The notes: generated by a model from the letters alone, not told the origin. A stretch of DNA of 64,000 nt from Pseudolysinimonas_A sp044239695 (GCF_044239695.1 NZ_JBIIAW010000003.1:1-64000), one strand, 5' to 3'; positions 30,899 to 40,516 are shown, numbered from the stretch's first letter. Program-made: numbers and translations.

Positions 30899-31507
30899 GT
30901 GGTAGCCGCCTGGATCGCACAACTCGCACGCGGAGTCCTGGCACTCACGCTGGGGATCACGATCACCCTCACCCTCGACCACTCTCCCGCCTTCGGACTG
31001 GTGACCTTCGGGGTGTTCGCGCTGCTCTCCGGCGCCGTGCTCGTCGTCGCGTCGCTGCGCACCGCCTACGCGGGCCGGATGCGTGCGGGGTTCCTCGCCC
31101 AGGGGATCGCCACCGGGGCCGCGGGCATCCTGGCCGTCGCCGTGCCGAACGGGGGCGTCGCGTTTCTCGCGATCCTCGTCGGTGCGTGGGCGGTGGTGAC
31201 GGGACTGCTCGAAGGTGCGAGCGGCATCCTGGGCCGGGCGTTCGCACCGCTGTCGCGCGACTGGATCATCACCGGGGCGCTCACCGTCGCCCTCGGCGTG
31301 GTGGCGTTCGTGCTCCCACCCGACTTCACCCAGGCCTTCTCCGGGGAACGCGGCGTCTCGGGAACGCTGACCTCGTCGGTGATCCTCATCGGCGTCGTCG
31401 GGGCGTGGGCGATTCTGGTCGGCGTGCTGCAGGTGATCTCGGCGATCACGATCCGCACCGATCGCGCGGTGCGCTCGAGTGCGACCGACCGGGTCGTGGC
31501 CTCGTGA
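30899..31507 (+). CDS. DUF308/HdeD-like membrane protein
   Basis: A 202-residue protein with about six membrane segments in pairs (LALTLGITITLTL, FALLSGAVLVVASL, IATGAAGILAVAVP, AILVGAWAVVTGLLEG, and a repeat of these). The internal duplication is typical of DUF308. Function unknown. GTG 30899 lies 7 nt after TAGACT (30886-30891), which overlaps the PhzF stop region, and there is no Shine-Dalgarno: predicted leaderless. Confidence 0.7.
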   Translation: MVAAWIAQLARGVLALTLGITITLTLDHSPAFGLVTFGVFALLSGAVLVVASLRTAYAGRMRAGFLAQGIATGAAGILAVAVPNGGVAFLAILVGAWAVVTGLLEGASGILGRAFAPLSRDWIITGALTVALGVVAFVLPPDFTQAFSGERGVSGTLTSSVILIGVVGAWAILVGVLQVISAITIRTDRAVRSSATDRVVAS

Positions 31508-31752
31508 CCGAGCCCGGTCGCCGACGGCCGACGTTCCGGGAGCGCGCGCGCCCCGCGGAAGTGCTGGGTCTCGCGGCGGCGCTCGCCGGCTTCGTATTCG
31601 TCGGCGTGCTGTTCTCGTCGCGCAACCTGCTGCTCGCGATCGAGTTCTTCGGGGCCGCGTTCATCGTCTCGGTGGTCGTCTGCGCGACCCTGCTGTTGGC
31701 GATCTCGAAGCCCGAGACCCCGGCCGACGACGACCGACCGTCAGGCCACTAG
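31504..31752 (+). CDS. Small two-span membrane protein
   Basis: An 82-residue protein of unrecognised family. A basic N-terminus (PGRRRPTFRERARP) is followed by two membrane segments (about 21-40 and 46-68) and an acidic tail. GTG overlaps the stop of the preceding gene (GTGA), so it is coupled to it. Its stop shares CTAG with convergent purB. Confidence 0.65.
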   Translation: MTEPGRRRPTFRERARPAEVLGLAAALAGFVFVGVLFSSRNLLLAIEFFGAAFIVSVVVCATLLLAISKPETPADDDRPSGH

Positions 31753-33137
31753 GCCGGGTCGAGCGCTCCCACCAGCTCGTCGGCCAGCCCGGTGTAGGTG
31801 CCCGGGGTGAGCGCGAGCAGCCGCGCCTTGGCGTCGGCGCCGATATCGAGGCCGTCGACGAAGGTGCGCAGGTCGTCGCCGGTGATGCGCTTGCCGCGGG
31901 TCAGCTCCTTGAGCATCGCGTAAGGGTCGGCGATCGAGGAGCGGCCGGCGGTCACCTCGGCGCGGATGACGGTCTGGATCGCTTCGCCGAGCACCTCCCA
32001 GTTGCCGTCGAGGTCGGCGGCGAGGGCATCCCCCGCGACCGCGACCTCATCCAGACCGCGGCGGATGTTGTCGAGCGCGAGCAGCGAGTGCCCGAGGGCG
32101 ACCCCGATGTTGCGCTGCGTCGTGGAGTCGGTCAGGTCGCGCTGCAGCCGGCTGGTCACGAGCGTCGACGCCAGCGAGTCCAGCAGCGCGGCCGACAGTT
32201 CGAGGTTGGCTTCGGCGTTCTCGAACAGGATCGGGTTGACCTTATGCGGCATCGTCGAGGATCCCGTCGCGCCGGCCTGCGGGATCTGGGTGAGGTAGCC
32301 GATCGAGATGTAGGTCCACACGTCGGTGCAGAGGTTGTGCAGGATGCGGCCCGCGTGCGCGATCGCCGTGTACAGCTCGGCCTGCCAGTCGTGCGACTCG
32401 ATCTGCGTCGTGAGCGGGTTCCAGTCCAGGCCGAGCGACGTCACGAACTCGCGCGAGAGGGCGGGCCAGTCGGCATCCGGGTCGGCGGCGACGTGCGCCG
32501 AGAACGTTCCGGTCGCCCCGCTGAACTTGCCGAGGTACTCGACGCCCTCGATGCGGGTGATCTGCCGCTCGAGCCGGTGCACGAAGACGGCGATCTCCTT
32601 GCCGAAGGTCGTCGGGGTCGCCGGCTGACCGTGGGTGCGGGCCAGGAGCGGGGTGGCGCGCTCGGCGATCGCGAGTGCGCGCAAGGCGCCCACGACATCC
32701 CGGAGCTTCGGCAGCCACACCCCGGTGATCGCGGCGCGGACCGTGAGCGCGTAGGAGAGGTTGTTGACGTCCTCGCTCGTGCAGGCGAAGTGCACGAGCT
32801 CGGCGACGGAGGTCAGGCCGAGTTCGGCGAGCTTCTCGCGCACGAGGTACTCGACGGCCTTCACGTCGTGCCGAGTGGTGGCTTCCAGCTCGGCGAGCCG
32901 GGCGATCTCGGCCTCGCCGAACTCGGCGGCGAACGCCCGCAGCGCCCGCTCCTGCTCGGCGTCCAGCGCGGCGGAGCCGAACATCCCGCGCTCGGTGAGG
33001 AAGAGCAACCACTCGACCTCGACGCGGACCCGGGCCCGGTTGAGCCCCGCCTCGGAGAGGTGCTCGCCGAGGTCACCGACGGTGGCGCGATACCGCCCGT
33101 CGAGGGGGCTCAGCGGTTGCGGGGGCAGCGGGCTCAT
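31749..33137 (-). CDS. purB: Adenylosuccinate lyase
   Basis: A 462-residue fumarase-superfamily lyase acting twice in purine synthesis (SAICAR to AICAR, adenylosuccinate to AMP). SPLDGRYRATVGDL at the N-terminus, TSEDVNNLSYAL, ARTHGQPATPTTFGKE and the signature GSSTMPHKVNP identify it as the E. coli-like PurB group. ATG 33137 overlaps the phosphatase stop (ATGA-type). Confidence 0.95.
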   Translation of the reverse strand: MSPLPPQPLSPLDGRYRATVGDLGEHLSEAGLNRARVRVEVEWLLFLTERGMFGSAALDAEQERALRAFAAEFGEAEIARLAELEATTRHDVKAVEYLVREKLAELGLTSVAELVHFACTSEDVNNLSYALTVRAAITGVWLPKLRDVVGALRALAIAERATPLLARTHGQPATPTTFGKEIAVFVHRLERQITRIEGVEYLGKFSGATGTFSAHVAADPDADWPALSREFVTSLGLDWNPLTTQIESHDWQAELYTAIAHAGRILHNLCTDVWTYISIGYLTQIPQAGATGSSTMPHKVNPILFENAEANLELSAALLDSLASTLVTSRLQRDLTDSTTQRNIGVALGHSLLALDNIRRGLDEVAVAGDALAADLDGNWEVLGEAIQTVIRAEVTAGRSSIADPYAMLKELTRGKRITGDDLRTFVDGLDIGADAKARLLALTPGTYTGLADELVGALDPA

Positions 33138-33652
33138 GAGACTCCCTGTCGGAGGACCGGTTCTAGCTGGCGGAACAGCGCGATGCTCGCGCGTTCGATG
33201 GTGGAGAGCACGGAGTCGAAGAGCGCGGGATCCGAGTAGTAGGGATCGGGCACTTCCGCCCCGCCGCTCGACTCGTCGAACGACAGCAGCATCTGCACCT
33301 TGGCGCCGGCGGACTCGTCGCCCGCCCATTCTCGCAGAGTGCGTTCCTGCCCACGGTCGAAGACGACGACGAGGTCGAGCGACGCGAACCAGGCGGCGTC
33401 GAATTGGCGGGCGCGGTGGCGTGCGGCGTCGTACCCGCGGCTCGCGAGGGCCGCGATGGTGCGGGCGTCGGCACGCTCGCCGACGTGCCAGTCGCCGGTC
33501 GCCGCCGAGCTCACCTCGAGCCGCGACTCGTATCCGCCCGCGGCGATGAGCCGCCGGAAGACCGCCTCGGCCATCGGCGACCGGCAGATGTTGCCCGTGC
33601 AGACGAAGCAGATGCGGAAGACCGGCCCCGGATCCGCGGGGACTCGCGCCAT
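33134..33652 (-). CDS. Low-molecular-weight protein-tyrosine phosphatase
   Basis: A 172-residue enzyme. The P-loop CTGNICRS has catalytic Cys18 and Arg24 (C-x5-R), and the general acid is in VPDPYYSDP. The substrate could be phosphotyrosine proteins or small phospho-compounds. The frame is open 24 codons upstream; ATG 33652 gives the family N-terminus and GATGAT lies 6 nt before it. Cotranscribed with purB. Confidence 0.9.
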   Translation of the reverse strand: MARVPADPGPVFRICFVCTGNICRSPMAEAVFRRLIAAGGYESRLEVSSAATGDWHVGERADARTIAALASRGYDAARHRARQFDAAWFASLDLVVVFDRGQERTLREWAGDESAGAKVQMLLSFDESSGGAEVPDPYYSDPALFDSVLSTIERASIALFRQLEPVLRQGVS

Positions 33653-33765
33653 GGGCCCATCATCCCGCTTTCGCCCCGTCCTCCACAGCCCCTCCGTGGC
33701 CCCGGGGATGCGGAGGCCGGCCACCGCGACGGCCCGACGGCCCGGCCGCTGGCGACGATCGGGTC

Positions 33766-34017
33766 ATGAGCAACTTCGGTGATCCCGCGGTGCGCGTGGC
33801 GCTCGAGCGACAGCTGGCCCTCCTCGTGCCGGTCGTCGAGCATCTGTCCGCGGCCGCCGCCGGCCCACCACAGCTCGTCGCCGACGACTGGCGCGGACCC
33901 GCGGCCGAGCAAGCCACCCGGTTCCTCGAGGACCTCCGGGCCGGCCTGAGCGAAGCCGCCGCCGCGGTCGACGACGAGGTGCGTCGCATCCGGGTGCACG
34001 TCGCGGGGATGCCGTGA
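33766..34017 (+). CDS. Small WXG-like helical protein
   Basis: An 83-residue all-helical protein with a central Trp-Arg-Gly (residues 42-44: ADDWRGPAAEQATRFLEDL) between two amphipathic helices. This resembles the WXG100 hairpin fold but the family assignment is uncertain. Its stop overlaps the GTG of the hydrolase gene by 4 bases, so the two are coupled and may act as partners. No export machinery is visible in this window. Confidence 0.5.
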   Translation: MSNFGDPAVRVALERQLALLVPVVEHLSAAAAGPPQLVADDWRGPAAEQATRFLEDLRAGLSEAAAAVDDEVRRIRVHVAGMP

Positions 34018-35435
34018 TCCCGCCGCTGGACTCCCGTCGCGGGCCCGACCTCGGCGGCCAGCTGCGGGTCACGGCGCCGGGCAGCGTCGTGGTCTCGACC
34101 GACGCCCTGCTCGCCTCGGCCGACCGGCTGCGCAGCCTCGAGCGCGGACTGCACGAGGACTGCCGCCGGGTGGTCGCCGCCGACGCCATCCACCCCGGCT
34201 GGCCGGTGTCCGCGCTCATCTCTCCACTGGACGCGCTCCGCGCCCGCTGCGAGCAGGCCCGCGACGCCTTCGATCGCGTGGCCGCCGACTACACGGCTCA
34301 CGAGGCGGCGCTCGCGGGGGCGCAACGCGACCTCGCGGCGCTGATCGCCGCGACCATCGGCTCGTTCGCGGTGACCTTGCTCGCCCGCCTCGTGCTGCTC
34401 AACCCCGGCCTGCTCGTCGCGGTCGGCCTGTACGGCTGGTCGTCGATCCCCGACACCGGCGACGGTCGGCTCGACACCGTCAAGCAGTTCTTCCTCGACC
34501 ACCCCGAGCTGATCACCAGCCCCGAGTTCACCCGCTTCGTGTCGCTGCTCTCGACGAGCATCGACGACGCGGTGCTCGGCGCGGTCGGGGTGCCGCCGAT
34601 CCTCGCCCCGCTTCCCGGCGTCGAGCTCGGCCCGGACGGCGGGGTCGCGGCCGGGGCCCTCACGCTCATCGGAGTGGGTGGGCTCTTCGGCATGTTCCGC
34701 GAGACGCCGGTGACGGTCGAGCGGGAGTCCACGAAGCCGGTCACGGCGCCGCCGTCCGGCGCGCGAGGGCACCTCGACCGCATCCCCGAAGCCAGCCAGG
34801 TGCGCATCGAGAAGTACGAAGCCGACGGGATGCCCGATCGCTACGTCGTGTACGTCGCGCCGACCGAGACCTTCTCCCCGTTCGCCGAGTCCGAACCGCG
34901 CGACCTGACGAGCAACATCCACGGCGTCGCGGGACTGGAGGCGGGGGCGTTCCGCGCCGTCGAGCAGGCGATGCGCGAGGCCGGCATCCGTCCCGACGAC
35001 GAGGTCGTGGTGAGCGGCTTCTCGCAGGGCGGACTCGTCGCGACGATGGTGGCCGGCTCGGGCCACTGGAACGTCGTCGGAGCTGCGACCTTCGGGGCGC
35101 CCGCCGGCAACATCCCGCTTCCGCCCGACCTCGTCGGCATGGCCGTGCGCAACACCGACGACTTCATCCCCGCCCTCGCCGGACCGCAGCTCGACCATTC
35201 GCTGCTGCAGGTCGAGCGCGAGGCGTTCCGTGACGGCGTCGAGATCCCCGACGAGCAACCCGCACCGGCGCACCAGCGCTCGGCCTACACCCGCACCGCC
35301 GACGCGATCGACGCCGCCGAGTCGGCGGTGGTGCGCGAACAACTGCGCCTGCTCGACGACTTCACGTCGGGGTACCTCGACCAGCCCGGTGGCCGGGCGA
35401 CCGAGACGGTCTACCGGTCGGTGCGCACGGGCTGA
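34014..35435 (+). CDS. Alpha/beta serine-hydrolase-like protein with helical N-terminus
   Basis: A 473-residue protein. Residues 1-115 are predicted helical (LERGLHEDCRRVVAADAIHP ... DRVAADYTAHEAALAGAQRD), reminiscent of ESX-type helical modules. Hydrophobic stretches follow near 115-145 and 212-225. The C-terminal half has a nucleophile elbow GFSQGG near residue 335. A later Asp in VRNTDDFIPAL and a His in LDHSLLQ are candidate triad members. Substrate unknown. Confidence 0.65.
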   Translation: MIPPLDSRRGPDLGGQLRVTAPGSVVVSTDALLASADRLRSLERGLHEDCRRVVAADAIHPGWPVSALISPLDALRARCEQARDAFDRVAADYTAHEAALAGAQRDLAALIAATIGSFAVTLLARLVLLNPGLLVAVGLYGWSSIPDTGDGRLDTVKQFFLDHPELITSPEFTRFVSLLSTSIDDAVLGAVGVPPILAPLPGVELGPDGGVAAGALTLIGVGGLFGMFRETPVTVERESTKPVTAPPSGARGHLDRIPEASQVRIEKYEADGMPDRYVVYVAPTETFSPFAESEPRDLTSNIHGVAGLEAGAFRAVEQAMREAGIRPDDEVVVSGFSQGGLVATMVAGSGHWNVVGAATFGAPAGNIPLPPDLVGMAVRNTDDFIPALAGPQLDHSLLQVEREAFRDGVEIPDEQPAPAHQRSAYTRTADAIDAAESAVVREQLRLLDDFTSGYLDQPGGRATETVYRSVRTG

Positions 35436-35445
35436 CCGGGGATGC

Positions 35446-35871
35446 CTACCGCCGGTTGCGCGACTGCGTCTTGACGAACGGCCGCAGGAGGATGCCGATC
35501 AGCCAGCTGATGACGCCGAGCACGATCGCGCCGAGCACGCCCCACCAGAATCCGCCCGGCACCTGGAGGCCGAAGCCCAGCAGGCCGCTGATCCAGGCCA
35601 CGAGCAGGAACAGCAGGCCGTTCACGATCAGCGAGATGAGACCGAGCGTCAGCACGTAGATCGGGAATGCGACCACCCGGATGATGCCGCCGATGATCCC
35701 GTTGACGAGACCGAAGATGAGCGCGACCAGGAGGTAGGTGACGACCAGCTCGACGCTCACGCCGGGCTCCGGGTCGTTGTAGGGCTGCACGTAGACGTTC
35801 GGGCTCAGGATGAGCGTCGTCAGCCAGAGGGCGAGCGCGTTGATCAGAAGACGGAGGATGAGGCGACCCAT
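35446..35871 (-). CDS. Phage-holin-family (PF04020-type) membrane protein
   Basis: A 141-residue protein with four membrane segments: LILRLLINALALWLTTLI, LVVTYLLVALIFGLVNGII, VLTLGLISLIVNGLLFLL and GVLGAIVLGVISWLIGILL. This is the chromosomal holin_4_2-like family, common and not evidence of a phage. ATG 35871 is preceded by CATGAT 6 nt upstream. Confidence 0.8.
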   Translation of the reverse strand: MGRLILRLLINALALWLTTLILSPNVYVQPYNDPEPGVSVELVVTYLLVALIFGLVNGIIGGIIRVVAFPIYVLTLGLISLIVNGLLFLLVAWISGLLGFGLQVPGGFWWGVLGAIVLGVISWLIGILLRPFVKTQSRNRR

Positions 35872-35962
35872 GCGCCCATCATGGCGCGCGCGGGCCCCCC
35901 AGGCCAGGAGCAGGCGTGCGGCCGTGTCGGCGTGCGTGCGGCCCGACTCTAGGCTGGACCGC

Positions 35963-37048
35963 ATGCCTGTGAACCTCCGCCCGGAGATCGCCGCCCTCCC
36001 GCCCTACCGGCAGGGCCGCGCGGCGGACGCGTCGGCGTTCAAGCTCTCCAGCAACGAGAACCCCGGCCCGACGCATCCGGCGATCCTCGCGGCGATCGGC
36101 GAATCCAACCTCAACCGCTACCCGGATGCCGCGGCGACGGTGCTGCGCGCGCGTCTCGCCGAGCGCACGGGCGTCTCGATCGACGAAGTGCACGCCGCCT
36201 CCGGATCCGTGTCGATCCTCGCCCAGTTGTTCCAGGCCGCCGCCGGGCCGGGCGACGAGATCGTCTACGCCTGGCGGTCGTTCGAGGCGTATCCGCTGCT
36301 GGCGATCGTCGCCGGAGCCACGAGCGTGCAGGTGCCGAACCTCCCGGGCGGCCACCACGACCTCGACGCGATGGCGGCGGCGATCACCGACCGCACCCGC
36401 GTCGTCATCGTCTGCTCCCCGAACAACCCCACCTCGACGATCGTCACGACGGCGCAGTTCACCGCGTTCATGGCGAAGGTGCCGCCGACGGTGCTCGTCA
36501 TCCTCGACGAGGCCTACCTCGAATTCGTCACCGACCCGCACGCGGTCAGCGGACTCGTCGAGCTGCAGAACCACCCGAACCTCGTCGTGCTCCGCACCTT
36601 CTCGAAGGCGTTCGGCCTCGCCGGTCTCCGCGTCGGCTGGGCGGTGGGGGCGTCCTACATCCTCGATGCCGCGCGCAGCGCGATGATCCCTCTCTCCCTC
36701 ACGGAGCCCGCCCAACGGGCCGCGCTCGCCGCGCTCGACGTCGAAGCCGACCTGCTGTCCGGAGTCGACGAGCTGGTCGAGCGTCGCACCCGCGTGTTCG
36801 AGGGGCTCACCGCGGCCGGCTGGACCGTCCCCGAGCCGCACGGCAACTTCGTCTGGTTCCCGGCCGGGGCCGAGACCTCGGCGGTCGCGGCGGTGCTCGA
36901 AGACGACGGGATCATCGGCCGCGTCTTCGCCGGGGAGGGCGTGCGGATCTCCATCGGCGAGGAGGACTCTGTCGAGAGACTCCTGCATTCCGCCGCCCGC
37001 GTTGTGGCAACCCTCCCGCTGGCGGTCGAAAACGCCCGGTTAGGGTAG
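35963..37048 (+). CDS. hisC: Histidinol-phosphate / aromatic aminotransferase (HisC type)
   Basis: A 361-residue PLP enzyme. LSSNENPGPTHP, CSPNNPTSTIV, ILDEAYLEF and the PLP lysine in RTFSKAFGLAGLRVGW are clear. HisC and the actinobacterial Pat (aromatic aminotransferase) are hard to separate by eye; proximity to a 2-oxoacid dehydrogenase does not settle it. ATG 35963 follows TAGGCT (35950-35955) by 7 nt, a leaderless start. Confidence 0.82.
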   Translation: MPVNLRPEIAALPPYRQGRAADASAFKLSSNENPGPTHPAILAAIGESNLNRYPDAAATVLRARLAERTGVSIDEVHAASGSVSILAQLFQAAAGPGDEIVYAWRSFEAYPLLAIVAGATSVQVPNLPGGHHDLDAMAAAITDRTRVVIVCSPNNPTSTIVTTAQFTAFMAKVPPTVLVILDEAYLEFVTDPHAVSGLVELQNHPNLVVLRTFSKAFGLAGLRVGWAVGASYILDAARSAMIPLSLTEPAQRAALAALDVEADLLSGVDELVERRTRVFEGLTAAGWTVPEPHGNFVWFPAGAETSAVAAVLEDDGIIGRVFAGEGVRISIGEEDSVERLLHSAARVVATLPLAVENARLG

Positions 37049-37053
37049 GCATC

Positions 37054-38187
37054 ATGTCCTACACCGAGGCGACGATCCAGTTGCTCTCGCCGGAGGGGTC
37101 CCTCGTCGAATCCGACGCCGCCGCCCCGTACCTGGAGAAGATCACCGCGCTGAGCGACGCGCAGCTGCGGGACTTCCATCGGCAGATGGTCGTCACCCGC
37201 CGCTTCGACATCGAAGCCGGCAACCTCCAGCGCCAGGGCCAGCTCGCGCTGTGGATCCCGAGCCTCGGCCAGGAAGCCGCCCAGGTCGGGTCGGGCTACG
37301 CCGCGCGCGAGCAGGACCACATCTTCCCCGCGTACCGCGAGCACGCGGTCGGTCGTCTGCGCGGCCTCGACCCGATGCGCATCATCGAGTTGCTCCGCGG
37401 GCTCAGTCACGGCGGCTGGAACCCGGCCGACACCGGCAACTTCCATCTCTACACGCTCGTCATCGGGTCCCAGGCGCTGCACGCGACCGGGTACGCGATG
37501 GGGCTCACCCTCGACGGGGCGACCGCGACCGGCGATCCCGAGACCGACGCCGCGGTCGTGGCCTACTTCGGCGACGGCGCGACCAGCCAGGGGGACGTCA
37601 GCGAGGCGCTCGTCTTCGCCGCGAGCTACCAGGCGCCGATCCTGTTCTTCCTGCAGAACAACCATTGGGCGATCTCGGTGCCGGTCGAGCGCCAGTCGCG
37701 CACCCCGCTGTACCTGCGCGGCACCGGGTTCGGCATCCCGTCGGTGCAGATCGACGGCAACGACGTGCTGGCCTCCTACGCCGTGAGTTCGACGTTCCTC
37801 GACGCGGCCCGCGCCGGCGGCGGCCCGCGCTTCATCGAGGCGCTGACCTACCGGATGGGCGCGCACACCACGAGCGACGACCCGACGAAGTACCGCGAGA
37901 AGGAGGACGAGCGGTTCTGGGCCGAGCGCGACCCGATCGCCCGCTTCGAGACGTTCCTCCGCGCGAAGGGTGAGGCGGATGCCTTCTTCGCCGAGGTCTC
38001 CTCCGAAGCGGAGGATCTCGCGGCCGACGTCCGGGCGCGCACCCTCGCGCTGGGGCTGCCGCCGGCGGACAAGATGTTCGCCGTCTATTCGGAGCCGCAT
38101 CCGCTCATGGACGAGCAGCGTGAATGGCTCGCCGCCTACGAGGCGTCCCTCGAAGTGCCGGCTCACGACGGGGAGGCGCCCGCGTGA
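37054..38187 (+). CDS. 2-oxoacid dehydrogenase E1, alpha subunit
   Basis: A 377-residue thiamine-diphosphate subunit. The motif YFGDGATSQGDVSE ... LFFLQNN is the GDG-(N)-NN cofactor site, and the phosphorylation-loop-like region YRMGAHTTSDDPTKYR follows. This heterotetrameric E1 could serve pyruvate or branched-chain 2-oxoacids; no E3 gene is adjacent. The -10 TAGGGT (37041-37046) runs into the hisC stop codon, with 7 nt to the ATG: a leaderless start of its own. Confidence 0.9.
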   Translation: MSYTEATIQLLSPEGSLVESDAAAPYLEKITALSDAQLRDFHRQMVVTRRFDIEAGNLQRQGQLALWIPSLGQEAAQVGSGYAAREQDHIFPAYREHAVGRLRGLDPMRIIELLRGLSHGGWNPADTGNFHLYTLVIGSQALHATGYAMGLTLDGATATGDPETDAAVVAYFGDGATSQGDVSEALVFAASYQAPILFFLQNNHWAISVPVERQSRTPLYLRGTGFGIPSVQIDGNDVLASYAVSSTFLDAARAGGGPRFIEALTYRMGAHTTSDDPTKYREKEDERFWAERDPIARFETFLRAKGEADAFFAEVSSEAEDLAADVRARTLALGLPPADKMFAVYSEPHPLMDEQREWLAAYEASLEVPAHDGEAPA

Positions 38188-39161
38188 GCGAGACCATGAC
38201 GATGACGAAGGCCCTCAACGAGGGTCTGCGCGCGGCGCTCGCCGCGAACGACCGGGTGCTGCTCATGGGCGAGGACATCGGCACGCTCGGCGGGGTGTTC
38301 CGGGTGACCGAGGGGCTCAAGGCCGAGTTCGGCGAGAACCGGGTGCTCGACACCCCGCTCGCCGAGTCGGGCATCATCGGCACCGCGATCGGCCTCGCGA
38401 TGCGCGGCTTCCGCCCGGTCTGCGAGATCCAGTTCGACGGGTTCATCTACCCGGGCTTCGACCAGATCACCTCGCAGCTGGCGAAGCTGACCGCCCGCAA
38501 CGAGGGCAACCAGTCGTTCCCGGTCGTCATCCGGGTGCCCTACGGCGGCCACATCGGCGCGGTCGAGCACCACCAGGAGAGCCCCGAGGCGTACTTCGCG
38601 CACACCGCCGGGCTGCGCGTCGTGAGCCCCGCGACCCCGCACGACGCGTACTGGATGATCCAGCAGGCGATCTCCAGCGACGACCCGGTGCTGTTCTTCG
38701 AGCCCAAGAGCCGGTACTGGCCCAAGGGCGAGGTCGACCGCGGCGCCTCCGAGACCCCGTTGCACGCGACCCGCGTCGTGCGTCCCGGCAGCGACGCGAC
38801 GCTCGTCGGCCACGGGGCCATGGTGGCGACGCTGTTGCAGGCCGCGGAGATCGCGGCCGAGGAGGGCACGAACCTCGAAGTGCTCGATCTGCGCTCGCTG
38901 TCGCCGATCGACTACGCGCCGATCCTCTCCTCCGTGCAGAAGACCGGTCGGCTCGTCGTCGCCCAGGAGGCCCCGGGCCACGTGAGCGTCGGCTCGGAGA
39001 TCGCCGCGACGATCGCCGAGCGCGCGTTCTACTCGTTGCAGGCGCCGGTGCTGCGGGTGAGCGGATTCGACACCCCGTTCCCCCCCGCGAAGCTGGAGAG
39101 CGCCTACCTGCCCGACGCCGACCGGGTGCTCGAGGCCGTCGACCGGGCGCTGGCGTACTAG
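38184..39161 (+). CDS. 2-oxoacid dehydrogenase E1, beta subunit
   Basis: A 325-residue partner of the alpha subunit. MTMTKALNEGLRAALAAND, GEDIGTLGGVFRVTEGL, the PLAESGIIGTAIGLAM strand and the C-terminal APVLRVSGFDTPFPP are family motifs. GTG overlaps the alpha stop (GTGA). Complex partner of E1-alpha and E2. Confidence 0.93.
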   Translation: MSETMTMTKALNEGLRAALAANDRVLLMGEDIGTLGGVFRVTEGLKAEFGENRVLDTPLAESGIIGTAIGLAMRGFRPVCEIQFDGFIYPGFDQITSQLAKLTARNEGNQSFPVVIRVPYGGHIGAVEHHQESPEAYFAHTAGLRVVSPATPHDAYWMIQQAISSDDPVLFFEPKSRYWPKGEVDRGASETPLHATRVVRPGSDATLVGHGAMVATLLQAAEIAAEEGTNLEVLDLRSLSPIDYAPILSSVQKTGRLVVAQEAPGHVSVGSEIAATIAERAFYSLQAPVLRVSGFDTPFPPAKLESAYLPDADRVLEAVDRALAY

Positions 39162-39173
39162 GAGGCATGCCGC

Positions 39174-40496
39174 ATGGCACAGGAATTCCCGCTCCCCGAC
39201 GTCGGTGAGGGTCTCACCGAGGCCGAGATCGTCTCGTGGAAGGTCAAGCCGGGCGACACTGTCGCGGTCAACCAGGTGCTCGTCGAGATCGAGACCGCGA
39301 AGTCGCTCGTCGAGCTGCCGTCGCCGTTCGCCGGCACCGTGACCGAGCTGCTCTTCGAGGAGGGGGCGACGGTCGAGGTCGGAGCCCCCATCATCCGGGT
39401 CGACTCGGCCGGCGGCACGATCGAGCTGCAGGCCCCGCGCGACGCGGACGTGGTCGGCGAGGTCGCCGACCCGGCGGGCGAGAGCTCCGGGGCGGTGCTC
39501 GTCGGCTACGGCTCGTCGGGCCACGGGGCGACGCGTCGCCGCCGCCGCCCGGGTGCGGTCGCGACGACCGCCGAAGGCACGACTGCCGACGGCGCGAAGG
39601 CGTCCGCTCGTCGGCCGGTCGCGACGGGGTCGCCGATGCCGATCATCGCGAAGCCGCCGATCCGCAAGCTCGCGAAGGACCTCGACGTCGATCTCGCCAC
39701 GGTGACCGGCACCGGGCTCGGCGGGGAGATCACCCGCGACGACGTCGTGCGCGGCGCGCAGCAGGCCAGCGTCTTCCGCAACATCGAGACCCCGGCCTGG
39801 CCGCAGGAGCGCGAGGAGCGCATCCCGGTGAAGGGCGTGCGCAAGGCGATCGCGACCGCGATGGTGCAGAGCGCGTTCACCGCGCCCCACGTCAGCGTCT
39901 TCACCGACGTCAACGCCACCCGCACGATGGAGTTCACCCGACGGCTGAAGGATTCGGCGCAGTTCGCCGGCATCCGCGTCTCGCCCCTGCTGGTCATGGC
40001 GAAGGCGGTCATCTGGGCGGTGCAGCGCAACCCCACGGTGAACTCGACGTGGACCGACACGGAGATCATCGTCCACCACTACGTGAACCTCGGGATCGCG
40101 GCCGCGACCCCGCGCGGGCTCATCGTGCCGAACATCAAGGATGCGCAGAACCTCAGCCTGCGCGAGCTGGCGATGGCGCTCGAACAGCTCACGGTGACGG
40201 CGCGCGACGGCAAGACGACACCGGCCGACATGTCGAACGGCACGATCACGATCACCAACCTCGGTTCGTTCGGGATGGACACCGGCACGCCGATCCTCAA
40301 TCCGGGCGAAGTCGGCATCGTCGCGCTCGGTGCGATCAAGCAGAAGCCCTGGGTCATCGACGGCGAAGTGCGTCCCGCCTTCGTCACGACGGTCTCGGCG
40401 GCGTTCGACCACCGCATCGTCGACGGGGATGTCGCCAGCCGCTTCACGGCCGACCTCGCGTCGGTCATCGAGGAGCCGGCGCTTCTGCTCGACTAA
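39174..40496 (+). CDS. 2-oxoacid dehydrogenase E2 (dihydrolipoyl acyltransferase)
   Basis: A 440-residue core enzyme. One lipoyl domain (1-80) carries the lipoylated lysine in ETAKSLVELP (Lys43). A linker with a run of basic residues (TRRRRRPG) leads to the E3-binding domain (AKPPIRKLAKDLDVDLATVTGTG). The catalytic domain ends with FDHRIVDGDVASRF. GGAGG lies 12 bases upstream of the ATG. A branched-chain-type complex is likely, but substrate is not provable by eye. Confidence 0.92.
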   Translation: MAQEFPLPDVGEGLTEAEIVSWKVKPGDTVAVNQVLVEIETAKSLVELPSPFAGTVTELLFEEGATVEVGAPIIRVDSAGGTIELQAPRDADVVGEVADPAGESSGAVLVGYGSSGHGATRRRRRPGAVATTAEGTTADGAKASARRPVATGSPMPIIAKPPIRKLAKDLDVDLATVTGTGLGGEITRDDVVRGAQQASVFRNIETPAWPQEREERIPVKGVRKAIATAMVQSAFTAPHVSVFTDVNATRTMEFTRRLKDSAQFAGIRVSPLLVMAKAVIWAVQRNPTVNSTWTDTEIIVHHYVNLGIAAATPRGLIVPNIKDAQNLSLRELAMALEQLTVTARDGKTTPADMSNGTITITNLGSFGMDTGTPILNPGEVGIVALGAIKQKPWVIDGEVRPAFVTTVSAAFDHRIVDGDVASRFTADLASVIEEPALLLD

Positions 40497-40516
40497 CCCC
40501 CCAAGCAGCGGCTTAT

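Noticed and set aside
35446..35871. Phage remnant suggested by a holin-family protein
   Set aside because: This holin family is a common chromosomal membrane protein, and no phage genes surround it.
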